Origin: Phragmites australis
Lineage: Eukaryota > Streptophyta > Magnoliopsida > Poales > Poaceae
Reading direction: 5' to 3'
DNA length: 64,000 nucleotides
Assembly (NCBI RefSeq): GCF_958298935.1
Contig: NC_084940.1
Span: 24,547,146 to 24,611,145, forward strand
In this document: in pieces, positions 12,274-24,560 of the stretch
Layout: every line of letters begins with the position of its first letter
How positions within the stretch are numbered: the stretch's first letter is position 1
Position numbers and translations under genes: made by a program
The notes under the pieces: model-generated
What the model saw: the letters and a program-made list of their open reading frames with translations, nothing else
Told to the model about the DNA's origin: nothing
Databases searched by the model: none

Positions 12274-13370
12274 GAGGAAGTTGTGAGGAAGAGATAAGAG
12301 CTACCAGAGTCTGTGTATGGCACGACATAGAGTTCGAGTTGGATTCTGAGTCAATTACGATAGTCTTTCTCGCAGCCCTATATTACAAGGACAATATCTC
12401 TACATTCTGAACTCCAAATTGGACGTTTCTGAACTCTATCTTGTAGTAATTGAAAAATCTACAACTTGGGTATTCATTGGAGCTTCTAAAAACACCAGCT
12501 TGATTTCCAAAAATGTGGCACAAGATAAACTGTTTGAACTTGAACTTATATGGGCAACACTGATTTTGGAGGCCATAACCCCTAGCTCTATTATCCAAAA
12601 GGGGACTTACATAGGTTCAAATCAAAGCTCTCGAAGAGACCTACAACTTTTGTATTGTAAAGATTTGCATTTGATGCCATCTTGAACTCCGAAATTGTGT
12701 GGGAAGATGAGACTGTTTAGGACTCCGTGAATATTTACAGATTTCATAGATCCTTTTGTTGGGCCTTCTAGAAGACTTATATGCCAACCAAGAGCTTGGG
12801 CTTCAGCAAGATTGGGTACAAGGGCACTTTAGGCCTATCTAGGGTTTTAGAATAGAAACTTTTGCAGAAAAGAATAGGGTTTGAATTTGAATTTAGCTTG
12901 GAGTGAATTTTGAGAGGAAGGAAATATGACGTTAAACAAGAATGGGAGTAGATAAGGAATTTGAATTTAGATTGGATATGATTTGAAGAAAAGAAAAGAT
13001 TGAATTTAAACAAAAATTTGGATAAGATTTGAATTGAACTACAGAAGGACTATATATGATCAAGGATTGAATAGATGATGTATTCAAGGATTTTGAATTC
13101 TAACTATTAAGATCCTTAACTTATTCACCAATGAGTTTTGTAAAAACCTTTTCAAAACATTTTTCACTCAGAACACCAAAAAGAAAGAAAAAACTATAAC
13201 GTATTTACTTGGATCCTAGCGAAATCTAGCATGCAATGCACAAGAAATAATAATCTATGTTGTTTGGTTATTTATGAAAAGAGGTTTTAAACTACTCTAC
13301 TGGTGAAGCTACTCACTAATGTTGGAAATTTTTTAAAAGTTTGTAAAATTCTGGAAAGTAGGGTGTTACA

Positions 13371-13486
13371 TTGATGAGCAGCTGAAAGTATATAATTTGC
13401 TTTGGGTGTGGTGGATAGAAAGAAACAAAATCAACTCAGGGGAAGACAGACGAAACAATGATGACATTAGACACTACCTAGCTTTA
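13371..13486 (+). pseudogene. LINE-like ORF2 C-terminal segment 1 (linker before RNase H)
   Basis: The open frame from 13373 contains LWVWWIERNK and DDIRHYL. This Trp-rich linker is what plant LINE-type reverse transcriptase proteins have between the zf-RVT region and the C-terminal RNase H domain. It starts at the end of insertion A and stops at insertion B. Its reading continues without loss of frame at 18859 when B and one TSD copy are left out, which supports the assignment. Confidence 0.8.
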
Positions 13487-16400
13487 TGTAACACCCTCTT
13501 TTTTTCACGTCGGATTGGCACAGCTACCGTGCGCACTCAATTCTTGGGCCAAAGCCGAGGCCTAGCCTGCTCCCTCTCTTTCTCTCACTGACGCGCTAGG
13601 CCCACCTGTCATCCCCTTTGCCACGAGACCCCTAGTAGACAGCCATGTTCCCGGTGGTCCAGAGTACCAAACACTGAGCCCTTTCACAATAACATACTCC
13701 TGGTTGTCCTCCACAATGTCCCAAAGCATCTCAGCCAAAGCTACACCGTAGATGCAGATCTGGTCGTCGCCGTGCATGTTGCTCCATTTCTGGCCGTGCC
13801 TAGTGCGCAAACTGATGATCTCATCGATATTCCTGATGCTTCAGAGGAGATCAGGCTGCTCCACCCATGTCACCATGTAGACCTTCAAGACCTCATCACG
13901 ATAACCAAAGAGAGCGATCAGATGCACTACCGCCAATTTGGATCTTACATCCCGTCACTATTGGTGAGTTCCCTTGGTCCCGACCACCGGTATATTTTTT
14001 GCCTCATCATGTTCCACAACTATAGAGGGATCCCCTTGCATCTAACCTGCTGTAACATGCCATTCCTTGGTCCATGTCTTTTTAGTCGCACCGCTGCTAG
14101 ATGGCATTAACGTTCCCGGTGCACCGTCCCTCCAAACACCGCGCCCCTTTCCACCGAGTGCCCCTGGTCTTCTTACACAACACCACGAAGCGGATAGCCC
14201 AGAGGAACAGTGGCATCACCATCATCTATGTCATCGTGCCCGTGGCCTCACGCCTGGGCGTGTCCAGCGTGTGCACCGGGGATTCTATCCGAGTTCATGT
14301 CTATCCTGAGGCTAAATTGAAGCACCAACTACATTAAGGTGTGCCCCACCAGGTATTCAACACTACCATAGGAGGTGGGCAATAGGAGAACTCACAGGAC
14401 CAGACCTTTGAGGAGTTTGAGCAACGCACTGCTGAAGGCAAGTGTCTTTGATTATATTGACCCCATTGTAGGAAAGTGTCTATTATTTCTATTGCATGCT
14501 TGTCAATATAAATCCCATGACTAGGGTTTACTAGATTCTTCTATGATTATCCTTGCCGCCTATGTTGTAGTTTGGGTGTCATGGGTATAATTACTTAGTT
14601 GTGCTATTGTCACATCCCAATTTCTTAATCACGCATTTAAGCAAAATTATGCTTCTTAAGCATTATGCTTAAATTTTACGTAATGGTAATCTGGAGCGCT
14701 AATGCACTTCATTAATAATCATTGGATAAGAGAGAAAATTGGAGAAAATAATGAAAACGGCATTGGAAATGCCTCTTTCTCTCTAACATGTGAGACCCAC
14801 CCGGCCCCACACCTCCTCCACTCAAAAGGGGCAGCCCGCCTGCCCTCTCTCTCTCTCCTCTCCTCACTCCCCACGTTTCCCCAAGCTGCTGCAACAGCAG
14901 CCCCCTCCCTCTCTCCCTCTCCCACTCAAACACTCTCTCTTTTCCTCCAAAATCCGAGCTCAAGTGGAGGATTCAAGGTATGCATGTGGTACCATTGCAT
15001 TCTCTAGCTCATAAGCTACTCATCTATCCAATCCATTTTCGTTTTCGCAGAAGAATCGAGTAGGAGCAAAAATGGAGTTTTGGTCGAATTTGAGCTCTAT
15101 AGTCATGTTGGTAGTTGATTAACAAGTTCTAGTACCCTTAAACTATCCCTAACATGTTCTCTTTAGGCTTGGAAAAGATCACAACTCGAATCAACCAAAA
15201 ATCCACTCGAGAACAGCTTTTCTAGGCTGACTCGGATACTCCGGACTCACCCGGATACTCCGGGTTCAGCAGAATTTGTCCGATGAATTGTGTTCAAAAT
15301 TGTTTAGGGTTTACGGTGCGAGTTTGGTTTAGGATACCTTGGATAGGGCATATACACATTTGTGTAGCACATATTTATAAAATGAGTCAAAACGCCCGAA
15401 TGGAAAAATCGTGAAGAAACCAAGTTTGTATCGCTCAGATTATCTGAACAAACCGGAAGACTTTGGGTAGTTATGTGATCGTGTAGCCGAGAGCTTCGTT
15501 CAGAACCTCACTCGGAGTGTCTGGCACATCCTAGATAGTCCGGACCAACCCAGATGTTTCGAGTCAAGTTAAAATAATGCTAACTGAGAGCCTTTCCCGG
15601 ATACTCCGGATTCACCCGGATACTCCGGGCCGGTCAAATATAAAGCAATAACTGAGCACCTCTTCCGGAGGGTCACCCGGAGGGTCCAAGCCCAGATATT
15701 CTGAACCAGTCCGGATACTCCGGATGGCTGTTATTTTCCGGTCTTCGTTTAGATCGTTTAGTATTGGATTGATTCGCATATCTTATACTTCTAGCATGTT
15801 GTTAAGCATTGTGGCATGCATTGTTGCACTTTATTCATACTCATGGCATTGCACGTATTATTCTTTTTAGAGAACGTTGAGCCGGTGATCCAGGATAGTG
15901 AGGGAAACTTTGGGCAGCCACCTGAACAGTAAGGCAAGCATCTAACATATTGCACCATGTCAGTTGAATTGAATGAAGACTAAATATTGATAAATTATGC
16001 TTATGTATAGGTTTGCATGTATAGGGAGTCGATGTCAGGAACAAATGGGTAGAACCTATGTCAATTGCATTCTTCTACCTTGATGACTTGTTCATCCATG
16101 TTCCTTGTAGCTTTGAGATGATGTTATGTCTAGTTACAAGTTCGACTTATATGCTTAGCCATGCTTAGGTCTTTCGGTAGAAGTCGAACGACGGCGTTTT
16201 CCATTGTTCGCGAGCATAGGATTTACTTTTGTCACACAAATACATGGTCGAGGTTGTTATGGTCGGTTGAGTAGTGAGTATGAGATGAGATGTGGGCGGT
16301 GTTAGGGGTGTCATCTGCCCTCAAGGAAAGTCTGGGGGCAGTTCGGGAAGGGAACCCAGACACCGTAGGCCGCTTGCATCGTTTAAGGCCGTCCGCCAGT

Positions 16401-18853
16401 ACAGTTGGCTTTAACACTTACCTTACTCACCACATGCCGATCTAATGGTAAGGCGAGCCGAATACCTTCGCAATTGTGGCTTTGTGGGGCCTGAACATCA
16501 ACGGTGTGAGCGGGCGGGCTTGTAAATGGTACTAGTTTGCTCCGGGAGTAGTTCTAGTACCGCTGTGTCGAGCGATGCATGCCACACACAGTTGGGGTTG
16601 GTTGGGAAAGGTTGACACATGTACCCCCGTGTGTGCACTTAAGCGGGTGGCATAAGCTGTATGGTCCCCGAGTCGTGTGGGTCCAAGAGTATCCCTCTGC
16701 AGGGTGTAAAAATAGTTCGAACTACCGCGCTCTCAGTCATGAGCATGCTATGGTTTCATTTGTATCGGTCGTAGAGTTCTCGCTTATGTATGATGGTTCG
16801 GATATGTGGTTTGTGGTTCGGATATGTGGGAGGTGGTCGAGATGGCACTTGTTATACATTGATACTATTGTGGTTACAATTTCATATGATCAGTTGGTAG
16901 TTGCAGGGTAATTTCATATATGTTGGTTAAGGTAGTTGCTCACACATATGTCTAGGTTGCTTACCGCTTTAATTAACTTAACCGCATGTTTATATTCTTG
17001 CTAACAGCTCAATGCATAATCCTTGGAGTCGGGATATTACATACCTATATTGTGTAAGTCTTGCGAGTATGTACTCAGGGTGCTACCCTTAAGTTGATGC
17101 AGGTACTCCGGCTGCTGAGGAAGGGGCGGCGTTCGGCTACTTTGTGCCTGCTGATCAGGGTGGCAGGCAGGAGTAGTGTATTCTACTCTGAAGCTCGAGC
17201 TTTTGGAGTGGAGCCTAATGGCATGTGGCTCCACTCTCTTTTGTTGTCTAGTTTATTCTTTCTGCTGCGTAGATCTTTGGATAGTTAGGAGTTGAGGGGT
17301 TCTGTCTCCTCCTAGCTCGTTTTTGTTATAAATTATTGGAATCAGTTGCATGCTTAATTTTTGTAATATAAATGTTTATTACTTGATCTTTATTAAGCTG
17401 TGTTGTGATGCACTATATTGGAGGCATGTGTTCCGATCCTTGGGCAAAAAACACGTGCCGGGACTACCGGAACAGGATTCTGGTTAATTGCCGAGGTTGG
17501 ATTATGAATAATGATCCTTCTGATGATTAATTAGAATACTATTTGGATGGTTTCCTCACAGCTATCAAGTTGGGTGGTTTAAATGTTAATCTGTCTAACG
17601 ATCTATGCAATATGAACTGCTCGGGTAACTTTATCATAGCAACATGGAGACTTAGGGGCTTGGGCAAGTGGATCGAATATGGTTGTCATGTTATGGTTAT
17701 CTCTGGTTGACCTATGGATGTGTTCCAGTCGGTTTAGTTATTTTGGTATTCATGATGGCTAGTTTACCTCTGTGGTTAGTTGTAGTCTTGCCCAAGTCGA
17801 TGGCTAAAGACCAGTTCATGGATATGTAACCCGGCACAATAGCGCAACCACGAGGCTTATCTATGTATTGCCTGGCCAAGTAATTAGATGTTCTCCTAAT
17901 ATTGTATGGGTCATATGGTGGTGTAGGGTGTGGGAGGTGTCTATGTGAACTTCCATGGAAGGAGCCTGTGTGGACTTCCCTTTTACCTACAGGCACAAGA
18001 GGGGGTCTCGAGGTGAAGTATTCCTCCACTTATGTATGGCGGTGAAACCTAAATGGGCAAATGCAAGCTGGGAGACACTTTGAGAAGGCATTGTAGTGAG
18101 ACCCAGCCACACACCAAAGGAAGTGTGTAAGTGCTTGGCTGGCATGGGCATACAGGAATCATGACTCACGAGTAAATTATGCAACCTCTGCAGAGAGTAA
18201 AATTGATATATCAGCCCTGCTCACGATCAAGAGCGGGCTTGAACTTCTTCATGATTAGTGGGGGATCTTGGATGGTTGACTCTAGTAGTCGGGTGGTGGT
18301 AACCCGATGAATTAGTAGCCAGGTAGCGGGATACATGGTGATTTTGGTAGTTGGATGGAATCCGATGAGTTGTTCTTATAGAGTTAGTCATCACACATAA
18401 TAAATAGGACGTTGTATTTATTTTGAGACCTAGGTTAGGATGATATATATGCAGTAAATCCGAGTCAAGCCTTTCTTGCATTAGACCCCCATATCATACT
18501 TTCCCACACTTGCTGAGTACAATATGCACGTACCCTTGCTATTTTCAATAATAAATGCTGCTTAGTTGGAGAAGACTACACGGAGATCAATGAAGCTGAA
18601 GATTACAAGAAAGACGGAGCATCCTAGGTCACATGCCCCCAGTCGATTGCTTGTGGTGTGCCTTGAAGTTTTTGTTAGAGCTTTCTCGTGTTCTTCCACT
18701 GCTGTTTAAAACTATCGTATTTATTTCAATAAAGTTGTTTTTTATATTATATAGTACTATAATCACCAATGACGTCACTACATGTATGATGAAACTAATT
18801 CTAGCATACATGTAGTTTACATCCGATTTGACCTTGTAAAATTGGGTGTGACA
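13487..18853 (+). mobile_element. LTR-like insertion B (plus), with a second element nested in it
   Basis: It begins TGTAACACCC and ends GGGTGTGACA, near-perfect inverted ends, flanked by CTTTA (13482-13486) and CTTTC (18854-18858), a 5-bp TSD with one mismatch. Removing it joins the LINE-like frame exactly. The part 17545-18853 matches insertion A; the part 14608-17545 matches insertion C and is probably a separate nested insertion. No gag-pol is present. The tail near 18510-18650 shows TGCTGAGTAC and an AGTCGATTGC motif region seen in long grass gypsy LTRs (from memory, not checked). Confidence 0.6.
14608..17545 (+). mobile_element. C-type LTR-like element nested in B (plus)
   Basis: It begins TGTCACATCCCAATTT. 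Its whole length aligns with the minus strand of insertion C: both have an AAGGTATGCATGT donor-like site near 14980 / 22370, a shared block around GGTTGACA...GTGTGTGCACTT, a shared CCTCTGCAGGGTGTAA block and a shared TTGCGAGTA..TACTCA block. Homology ends near 17545 with TAGAATACTAT. It also carries repeated CCCGGATACTCCGGG words (15233-15266, 15598-15631, 15710). The exact right end and TSD could not be fixed. Confidence 0.6.
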
Positions 18854-19246
18854 CTTTCTTTCTCTCAGATTTCAAGCTGCTGAAAAAAAAAAGACAAAGT
18901 ACACTGTTGGACGTCTGGCAACACTATGGAAAGCTCCGGCCAGCCAATTTATCAAGATTAATACTGTTCAGGAAAGTGGCAAATACAGTGGTTGGGGCTT
19001 TTCCATGCGCGATGAGCATTGTATACTTCAGGCTGCAGGCCCAAGATATAAACAGAATGTGAGTTGCGCTATGTAGGCAAAGCCAAAAAGCGGCCCTGAT
19101 AGTTATTCAATAGGCCAATGAATGGGGCATGAAAAACATAGTTCTTGAGTCTGATGCGTCCAACCTGGTGAATGTTGTATCATGTTTTGCCTTTGATTAC
19201 TCTCCATTTGATGTCTTGGTGAAGGAATTTGAGAGGAACAGTACAG
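18854..19246 (+). pseudogene. LINE-like ORF2 C-terminal segment 2 (RNase H, first half)
   Basis: The frame reads LWKAPASQFIKINT, then GWGFSMRDEHCILQAAG and later LESDASNLVNVV, the order of RVT_3-type RNase H domains (first catalytic strand, G-G-x-RD turn, E-S/T-DA motif). The first catalytic Asp position (usually VNxD) reads INT, so activity is lost. There is an in-frame stop near 19075 and others after it. It continues segment 1 and is cut by insertion C near 19247. Confidence 0.8.
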
Positions 19247-22200
19247 ATAGTATTCTAGTTAATCATTAGGATGGTCATTTTCCACAATCACGCCCATAAT
19301 AATTAACCGGAATACCACATCGGTAACCCCGTCATGTGTTTATTTACAGGATCGAAACACATGCCTTTACAACAAGCAAATCATCATAAGACATAATAAA
19401 GAGCGAGTAATTAAATTAAGTTACAAGTCTTTAAGCAATTTTAAACTTTACAACAAAATACATAAACTGACATTTTTTTAAGTAGCTACGCAGCGGAATA
19501 AATTACATAACAACAAAAGATAGGTAGCACCATTTGCCCTAAGGCACCACCCTAAAAGACATCTCATGAGTAGATGGCATTACTCCTACCCATCGCCAAC
19601 ATTGGCGGACGTAAAATAGTCAAATACTAATTCTTCCTCACCTGAAAAGAAAACAAAGCACATGAGTAGGTACTCGCAAAGCTTAATTCATAGTTAGTAC
19701 TTATAATAACCCGACTCTGAAGAGAATGCAATTGGATAAATTATCAAGACCTCGTCCACAAGGTTAAGTGACTTCATAAGCAATGCGATTTCGACTCAAG
19801 TGTAAGCATCTACATCTACCTAAGACACCCTTCTATCTTAAGATCATCAACATAACATAACTGTAACTTGTACCATATCAACTCTCCATCAACAACACCA
19901 TCCATTTTTTAACATCGAAACTCTACGATTGATGCAAATGGAAAGAAGCATGCTCATAACCGAGAGCGCAGCAATTCAAATTGATCTTACACCCTGCAGG
20001 AGGTATATCTTTACCCACATGACACGATGACCATTCGGCTTGTGTAACCTACTAAAGTGCACACAAGGGGGTACCCCTATGTCAACCTTTTCCAATTGAG
20101 CCTGGACCGTTTGAACATGTACCTATAGGTACGGAGGTCCACTAGGGCTACTTCTGGAGCACCCTAGTTACGCCTAAAGGAGTGGAGGTAGCTAGAACTA
20201 CTTTCCAAGCAAACTAGATACCTCTACAAGCCTATTATTCCCGCAACACCTTTACGATGTTACCTCTACAAGCCTATTATGCCCACGATACCATAGGTCA
20301 ACAAGCCAAAAGGTCAAAGCTACAAAAGGTATTCAGCTTATCTTACCATTATATCGACATGTGGTAAGTACAGAAAACGCCAAAATCAACTACAACAACG
20401 GTCAGTCCATAAACTATTCAAGCGGGTTTATAGCATCCGAGACTCCCTTCTCGATCCATCCCTATTGCCCGTCCGAATCTCGCCTCATCCTTACTAACTT
20501 ACACATCCCTCCGTCATCATTATCTTTATACATAAAAGTAAGCCCTAAGCTCGCAAACGATGGTCGAACCATCGCTCAACTTCTATCGATGACCTAAACC
20601 TTGCTAAGCATAACAAATTAGACCATTAGGTGCTATTCCTCGGGGTTACACTGGATCAAAGGATAACAATACCAAGGAAGAGTAATGCAACAATTAGGCT
20701 CTACTCCCAAAAATCCGACCTCGACTAACAATCATGTGTGACATATATATAACATACTTTATCAAATTAAAGACAACATATGATCCAAAGTAATAGGTGC
20801 AACATGCTTAGATGCTTTCCTTGCTCAAATTCTTCACACACAATATCACAATTAGGTTCCACCTCAAAAATACTCCCGTCGCTCTCCGGTTCGTCGATCG
20901 TTAAAAGAAAGAACAGTGCATCACAATTAACGTGACGGAATGCTATGATATATGCTCCAAATTGTATGAAAATTGAATGGGATATGAGATACTAAGTAAA
21001 GAATATGAGGCAACAAGAATCATATGAATTGAAGTGCGAAAGCTCATGGTATAAAAGATTTATTTAAGATCTGTTAAAAAAGGATAGTAATTAAGCTAGC
21101 TATCAAGATTAAATGAGCTTCACAATTTAAACAACACTTCAATACCAAAGTATATTTTTTCTAGATAGCACTTATCATAACATGAATTTTCCAAGTGGTT
21201 TCATAATTTTAGGACATGGTATTAATTAATTGTGATTTAATTAAGCTAAAACAAATTTAATTAATTAATTGTTAAAAAGTATTTTATTGAGTTCCAACAT
21301 TTTTTACATGTAGTTAGTACTCATGAGAAGCTAACGCAACTAGTTTCATGATTTTTGGAGTATTTATGAATTAACTACAAAATATACAAGCTATCAGCAA
21401 AGTTAAAAAAAGAGAAAGAGAAAATTGTCTACAGGGCACCAAAAGAGTGTTGTTTGGTCTCCAACACACCACGCTCGTTGATTTCGCCTGCCAGATACTA
21501 CGAAAATGTGGCTTGATCTACAAGACACCGCAATGAATAAAATATTCATAAGGTGAGTAAAAAGTCATTGTTGCCCTTCTCCTCATTGTCACCCGCACCG
21601 TCCTGCTTGGTCACGCTGCTCATGCACGCCGACCCACCTATCGTCGAGCTGAACTCGCTACGGCACCAGCTGTCGCTCGCACGTGCCATTCCTGAGCGCA
21701 GCTACCACCGTGCCGTTGTTTCGCCTACGCTGCTGCTCGCGAGCGCTACCGCCGAGTGTGCCACATGAACAGTAAATCCGGGTGACATCCGGAAGTTCTG
21801 GGTTCGGGTATCGAAACTTTTGGGTGAGGCTCCGAGTATGGGTTCTCTGTTAAAAATTGCTTGGATTAACCCGGAACCTCCGGGTTATAGCAGAACGCGA
21901 GTTTTTCGATGATTCGTCGGCCGATTCAACTTGCATGTCTCAACCCAACCCACATACGTATGTATAGGCACTAAAGAATGGATTCTAAACCTATCTTGCT
22001 CACTCCACACACTTGATTCACTATCCTTACCTCATCTAAACATCCCTTCTAGCTCTTTTATCTCAAGAACACCGGTGCTTCACCATTCTTCGATTGCAGC
22101 TCTGAAACTCGAAATCCAACCAAACCCAACATGCATTCACAGCAAGAGAATTTATGAGACTCACCCAAAGTATTGTTGGAGGTTGGGAAACGTCGGTTGG

Positions 22201-22721
22201 GGAAGAAACGAAGGGAAAATCTTGGAAAAGATGAAGAAGGCCTGCTGAAATTGCAGAAAAATAAGGTGTGACGAAAATGATTTGTATTCCTTCAAATGTT
22301 CATGCATGTGAGAATGAATTGGATGGATGGGAAGTTAGAGAGGTGGGGAACACCGTGGTGTGACATGCATACCTTGCTTCTTGTTCTTGAGGTGAGATTT
22401 TGGAGAGATGTGAAGAGCTTGAGAGAGAGGGGGGGGGGTAGAGAGCTGTTGGCTTGTTTGCACTTTGGTTGCTTGCTCTTTAGGAATTTTTGTGCCACGA
22501 TTACAAAACGAGATGGATCCATTTTAAATGAATTCACCCGCAACACCTAAGTGAAACTTAACCTAAACAAAAGCTCCAACGTCAGGTATTTTCAAAGTAC
22601 TTAACAAAATAATAAACCACCATTAGGATTAATAAATACTCATCAATACTTAATAATTAAATACGATACTTATGATACATGATTATGTTTATTGACATGC
22701 TGATGGATTTGGGACGTGACA
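19247..22721 (-). mobile_element. LTR-like insertion C (minus)
   Basis: On the minus strand it begins TGTCACGTCCC at 22721, and it is a diverged copy of the element at 14608-17545 (shared blocks at 20050-20090, 19985-20000, 19670-19690 and 22370). Transcript-like signals on the minus strand are CAAG|GTATGC near 22372 and TTTTCAG|GTGAGG near 19640. A CCCGGAACCTCCGGG-like word lies at about 21870. The left boundary is placed by the end of homology with the other copy and the return of the RNase H frame. No clear TSD was found (ACAGA occurs near both ends). No gag-pol. Confidence 0.6.
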
Positions 22722-22960
22722 GACTTAAAGGGTTTGCTGTTGTTAAATTTCAATGATGCTAGGGTAATCCACTGCCTCACGAGTGTAATACATTAGCAGA
22801 TTGTTTAGAAAATTATGGTGCTAGTCTTAGCGGGATGGATCCTAAATTCTGGTTGGATCATTTTTCTAGACTTTGTACTTGCTTATGTGGCCAACATTTT
22901 AACTGAGCCAGTGGTCTAATGGAGTGCGTTTCTATTAAAAAATCAGTTTCCACGATGTAA
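22722..22960 (+). pseudogene. LINE-like ORF2 segment 3: RNase H end, stop and 3' tail
   Basis: After insertion C the RNase H domain resumes. One frame gives PHECNTLADCLENYGA, matching the PRxCNxxADxLAxxG end of RVT_3 domains, and runs to TGA near 22905. A frameshift separates this from the first bases of the segment. The short tail with TAATGGAGTGC and a run of A at 22936-22942 resembles the 3' end of plant LINEs. Confidence 0.75.
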
Positions 22961-24144
22961 TGTCAAAGAAATTGAGCTCATGAGTTTCCACTCCCCTCTC
23001 TTGCGCTAACGATTCACATATGGTCAGAGCAATTTGGTCCGACGGATACGTATAATCTTAAAAAGAAACGTATTTAGTTATCCACATACACTGTTCTAAT
23101 CTAGTCTGATAGATACAAATACACACCTGTAGCCTGACTTAGCAAGGAAACTTGATTTGAGATTCCCTCTGTAGCCTGACTCGACGGATGCAAGCTCGTG
23201 CATCCACTCAAGTAAGCGGGCTCAAGTGTCAGTGCCACAAAATCACTTTCATACGAGCAACCAACTACAATTTCAACTTGTATATGTACTCATACAGCCA
23301 CAGATTCGATCAATCAAATAGAAATTCAGCCTAATCCATCCAGACAAATATAATCAACTAAATACTTTTCTTTTTAACAAATACTTTTCTCCCTTGCCGT
23401 CTAGAAAGGTCGGGATCAGTCGCTGCTGCTCCTCCTCACGGTCGCTGGCACCGTGTCCTCGTCATTGGTGGTCCTAAAGCGGGGAGGTAGACAACGGCAG
23501 TGTAAAGATCAGAGAAGGAAGACTACGCCGGTCTCCTCACGGTTGCTTTTTTTCCCATCATTTTAAGGTACTGACAAGTAGGGCCTACATGTGCAAAGGA
23601 TGTAAAAATAAAAATTGATGTCCGGGGAATAGAACAAGCGACGGTCTCGCACGAGGAGAGCGAAAACACTAGGCTACAGGTTGTGTTGTACATATGAAAT
23701 GAAGAGTACCTTTTCTTTAACTATTTAGAAAGAAAAAAAATGAAAATTTCAAATTTATTCAAACATTTTAACCAAAAGTTGACAAAAGAAACCCTGCTTT
23801 GACTACCCATGAGGGATGGGATCCTCTGATATACTATAAGGCTACTGCATGTTCACTAATATACGAGCTCAAACTCACATGTTAGTGATCGTGCAGACTG
23901 TTAAAGGATTCTATCCCTATAAAAATAGGTAGCGGAGGAGGGATGCCCAGTGCCATGAAACAGTCCGCACTTTCTATTGGTCGCCTCCCCTCCAGTGTTG
24001 AACTAGATCTCATCTCCACAAGCACGATCAAATATACGTGGGTTGGTCTGTGTGATCTGTACTAGGTAGGCGCAGAGAGAGGGGTTTGCCGCATATGTCC
24101 AATATAAATGGAACTTTTTGGACATTTTAAACTCATAAATTTTA
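22961..24144. other. Intergenic stretch, nothing recognised
   Basis: AT-rich to mixed sequence with short ORFs only. I see no domain, terminal repeats or RNA gene. Confidence 0.5.
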
Positions 24145-24560
24145 ATACTCGACCATGCTCGAGGCCGCTGCCTCCCTCGTCCATCCAAATGAGGCCCAGC
24201 CGCCGCCTCTGCCGACTAGCCGTCGGGGCGCCGCCCCCACCAGCGGCCGTGCGCAGCCGCCACCACCGCCGCCCGGCCCTACCCGGCCGCAGCCACCGCC
24301 GCCTCCACCGGTCGTGCCCAGCTCCCACCACCGCTTGCCGCTGTCCGTCGCCAGAGGTCGCCGCCGCCGCGCGCCCAGCTGCCTCCGCCATCCACCGCTA
24401 CCCTCCGAGCTCGTTGCCACCATCCAGCCGCAAGTCACTGCGCACCCTGCTTAGGCGACCATCTGCCGTCGCCCGCCGGCAGCCGCTGCCATTGGTGAGT
24501 TCTACTCTATTATGCTCACTGCTCAAAGATGCCGTGCGTTCGTCGCTGCGGGAAACCTAA
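24145..24560 (+). other. GC-rich block, possible first exon of an unrecognised gene
   Basis: A block of very high GC content with CCG/GCC runs gives open frames on both strands (Pro/Arg-rich), an effect of composition. A plausible donor CCATTG|GTGAGT lies at about 24494 and an acceptor-like TTATCTCAG at about 24651. No product can be named, and a TE leader is equally possible. Confidence 0.25.

Larger units (their letters stand above)
9468..13370 (-). mobile_element. Large non-coding LTR-like insertion A (minus), interrupted by the Sirevirus
   Basis: Read on the minus strand it begins TGTAACACCCTAC at 13370 and contains a TATA box and leader but no gag or pol. Its minus-strand text from about 10250 to 9600 matches the plus strand at about 17630-18250, for example an AAGGACCAGTTC / AAAGACCAGTTC block and a shared GATATATCAG block. 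It is thus a diverged relative of insertion B. It lies directly against the LINE-like coding segment that begins at 13371. Its far end lies beyond the Sirevirus, outside the window. A solo LTR or the LTR of a large non-autonomous gypsy-type element are the likely identities; lineage not determined. Confidence 0.65.

Noticed and set aside
17031..17041. GGGATATTACA as the right end of an LTR starting TGTCACATCCC at 14608
   Set aside because: Homology with the minus strand of insertion C continues past this point to about 17545, and no TSD flanks it.
24062..24560. Several 100-150-codon ORFs on both strands
   Set aside because: GC-rich composition keeps stops rare in all frames; no domain and no agreement between frames.
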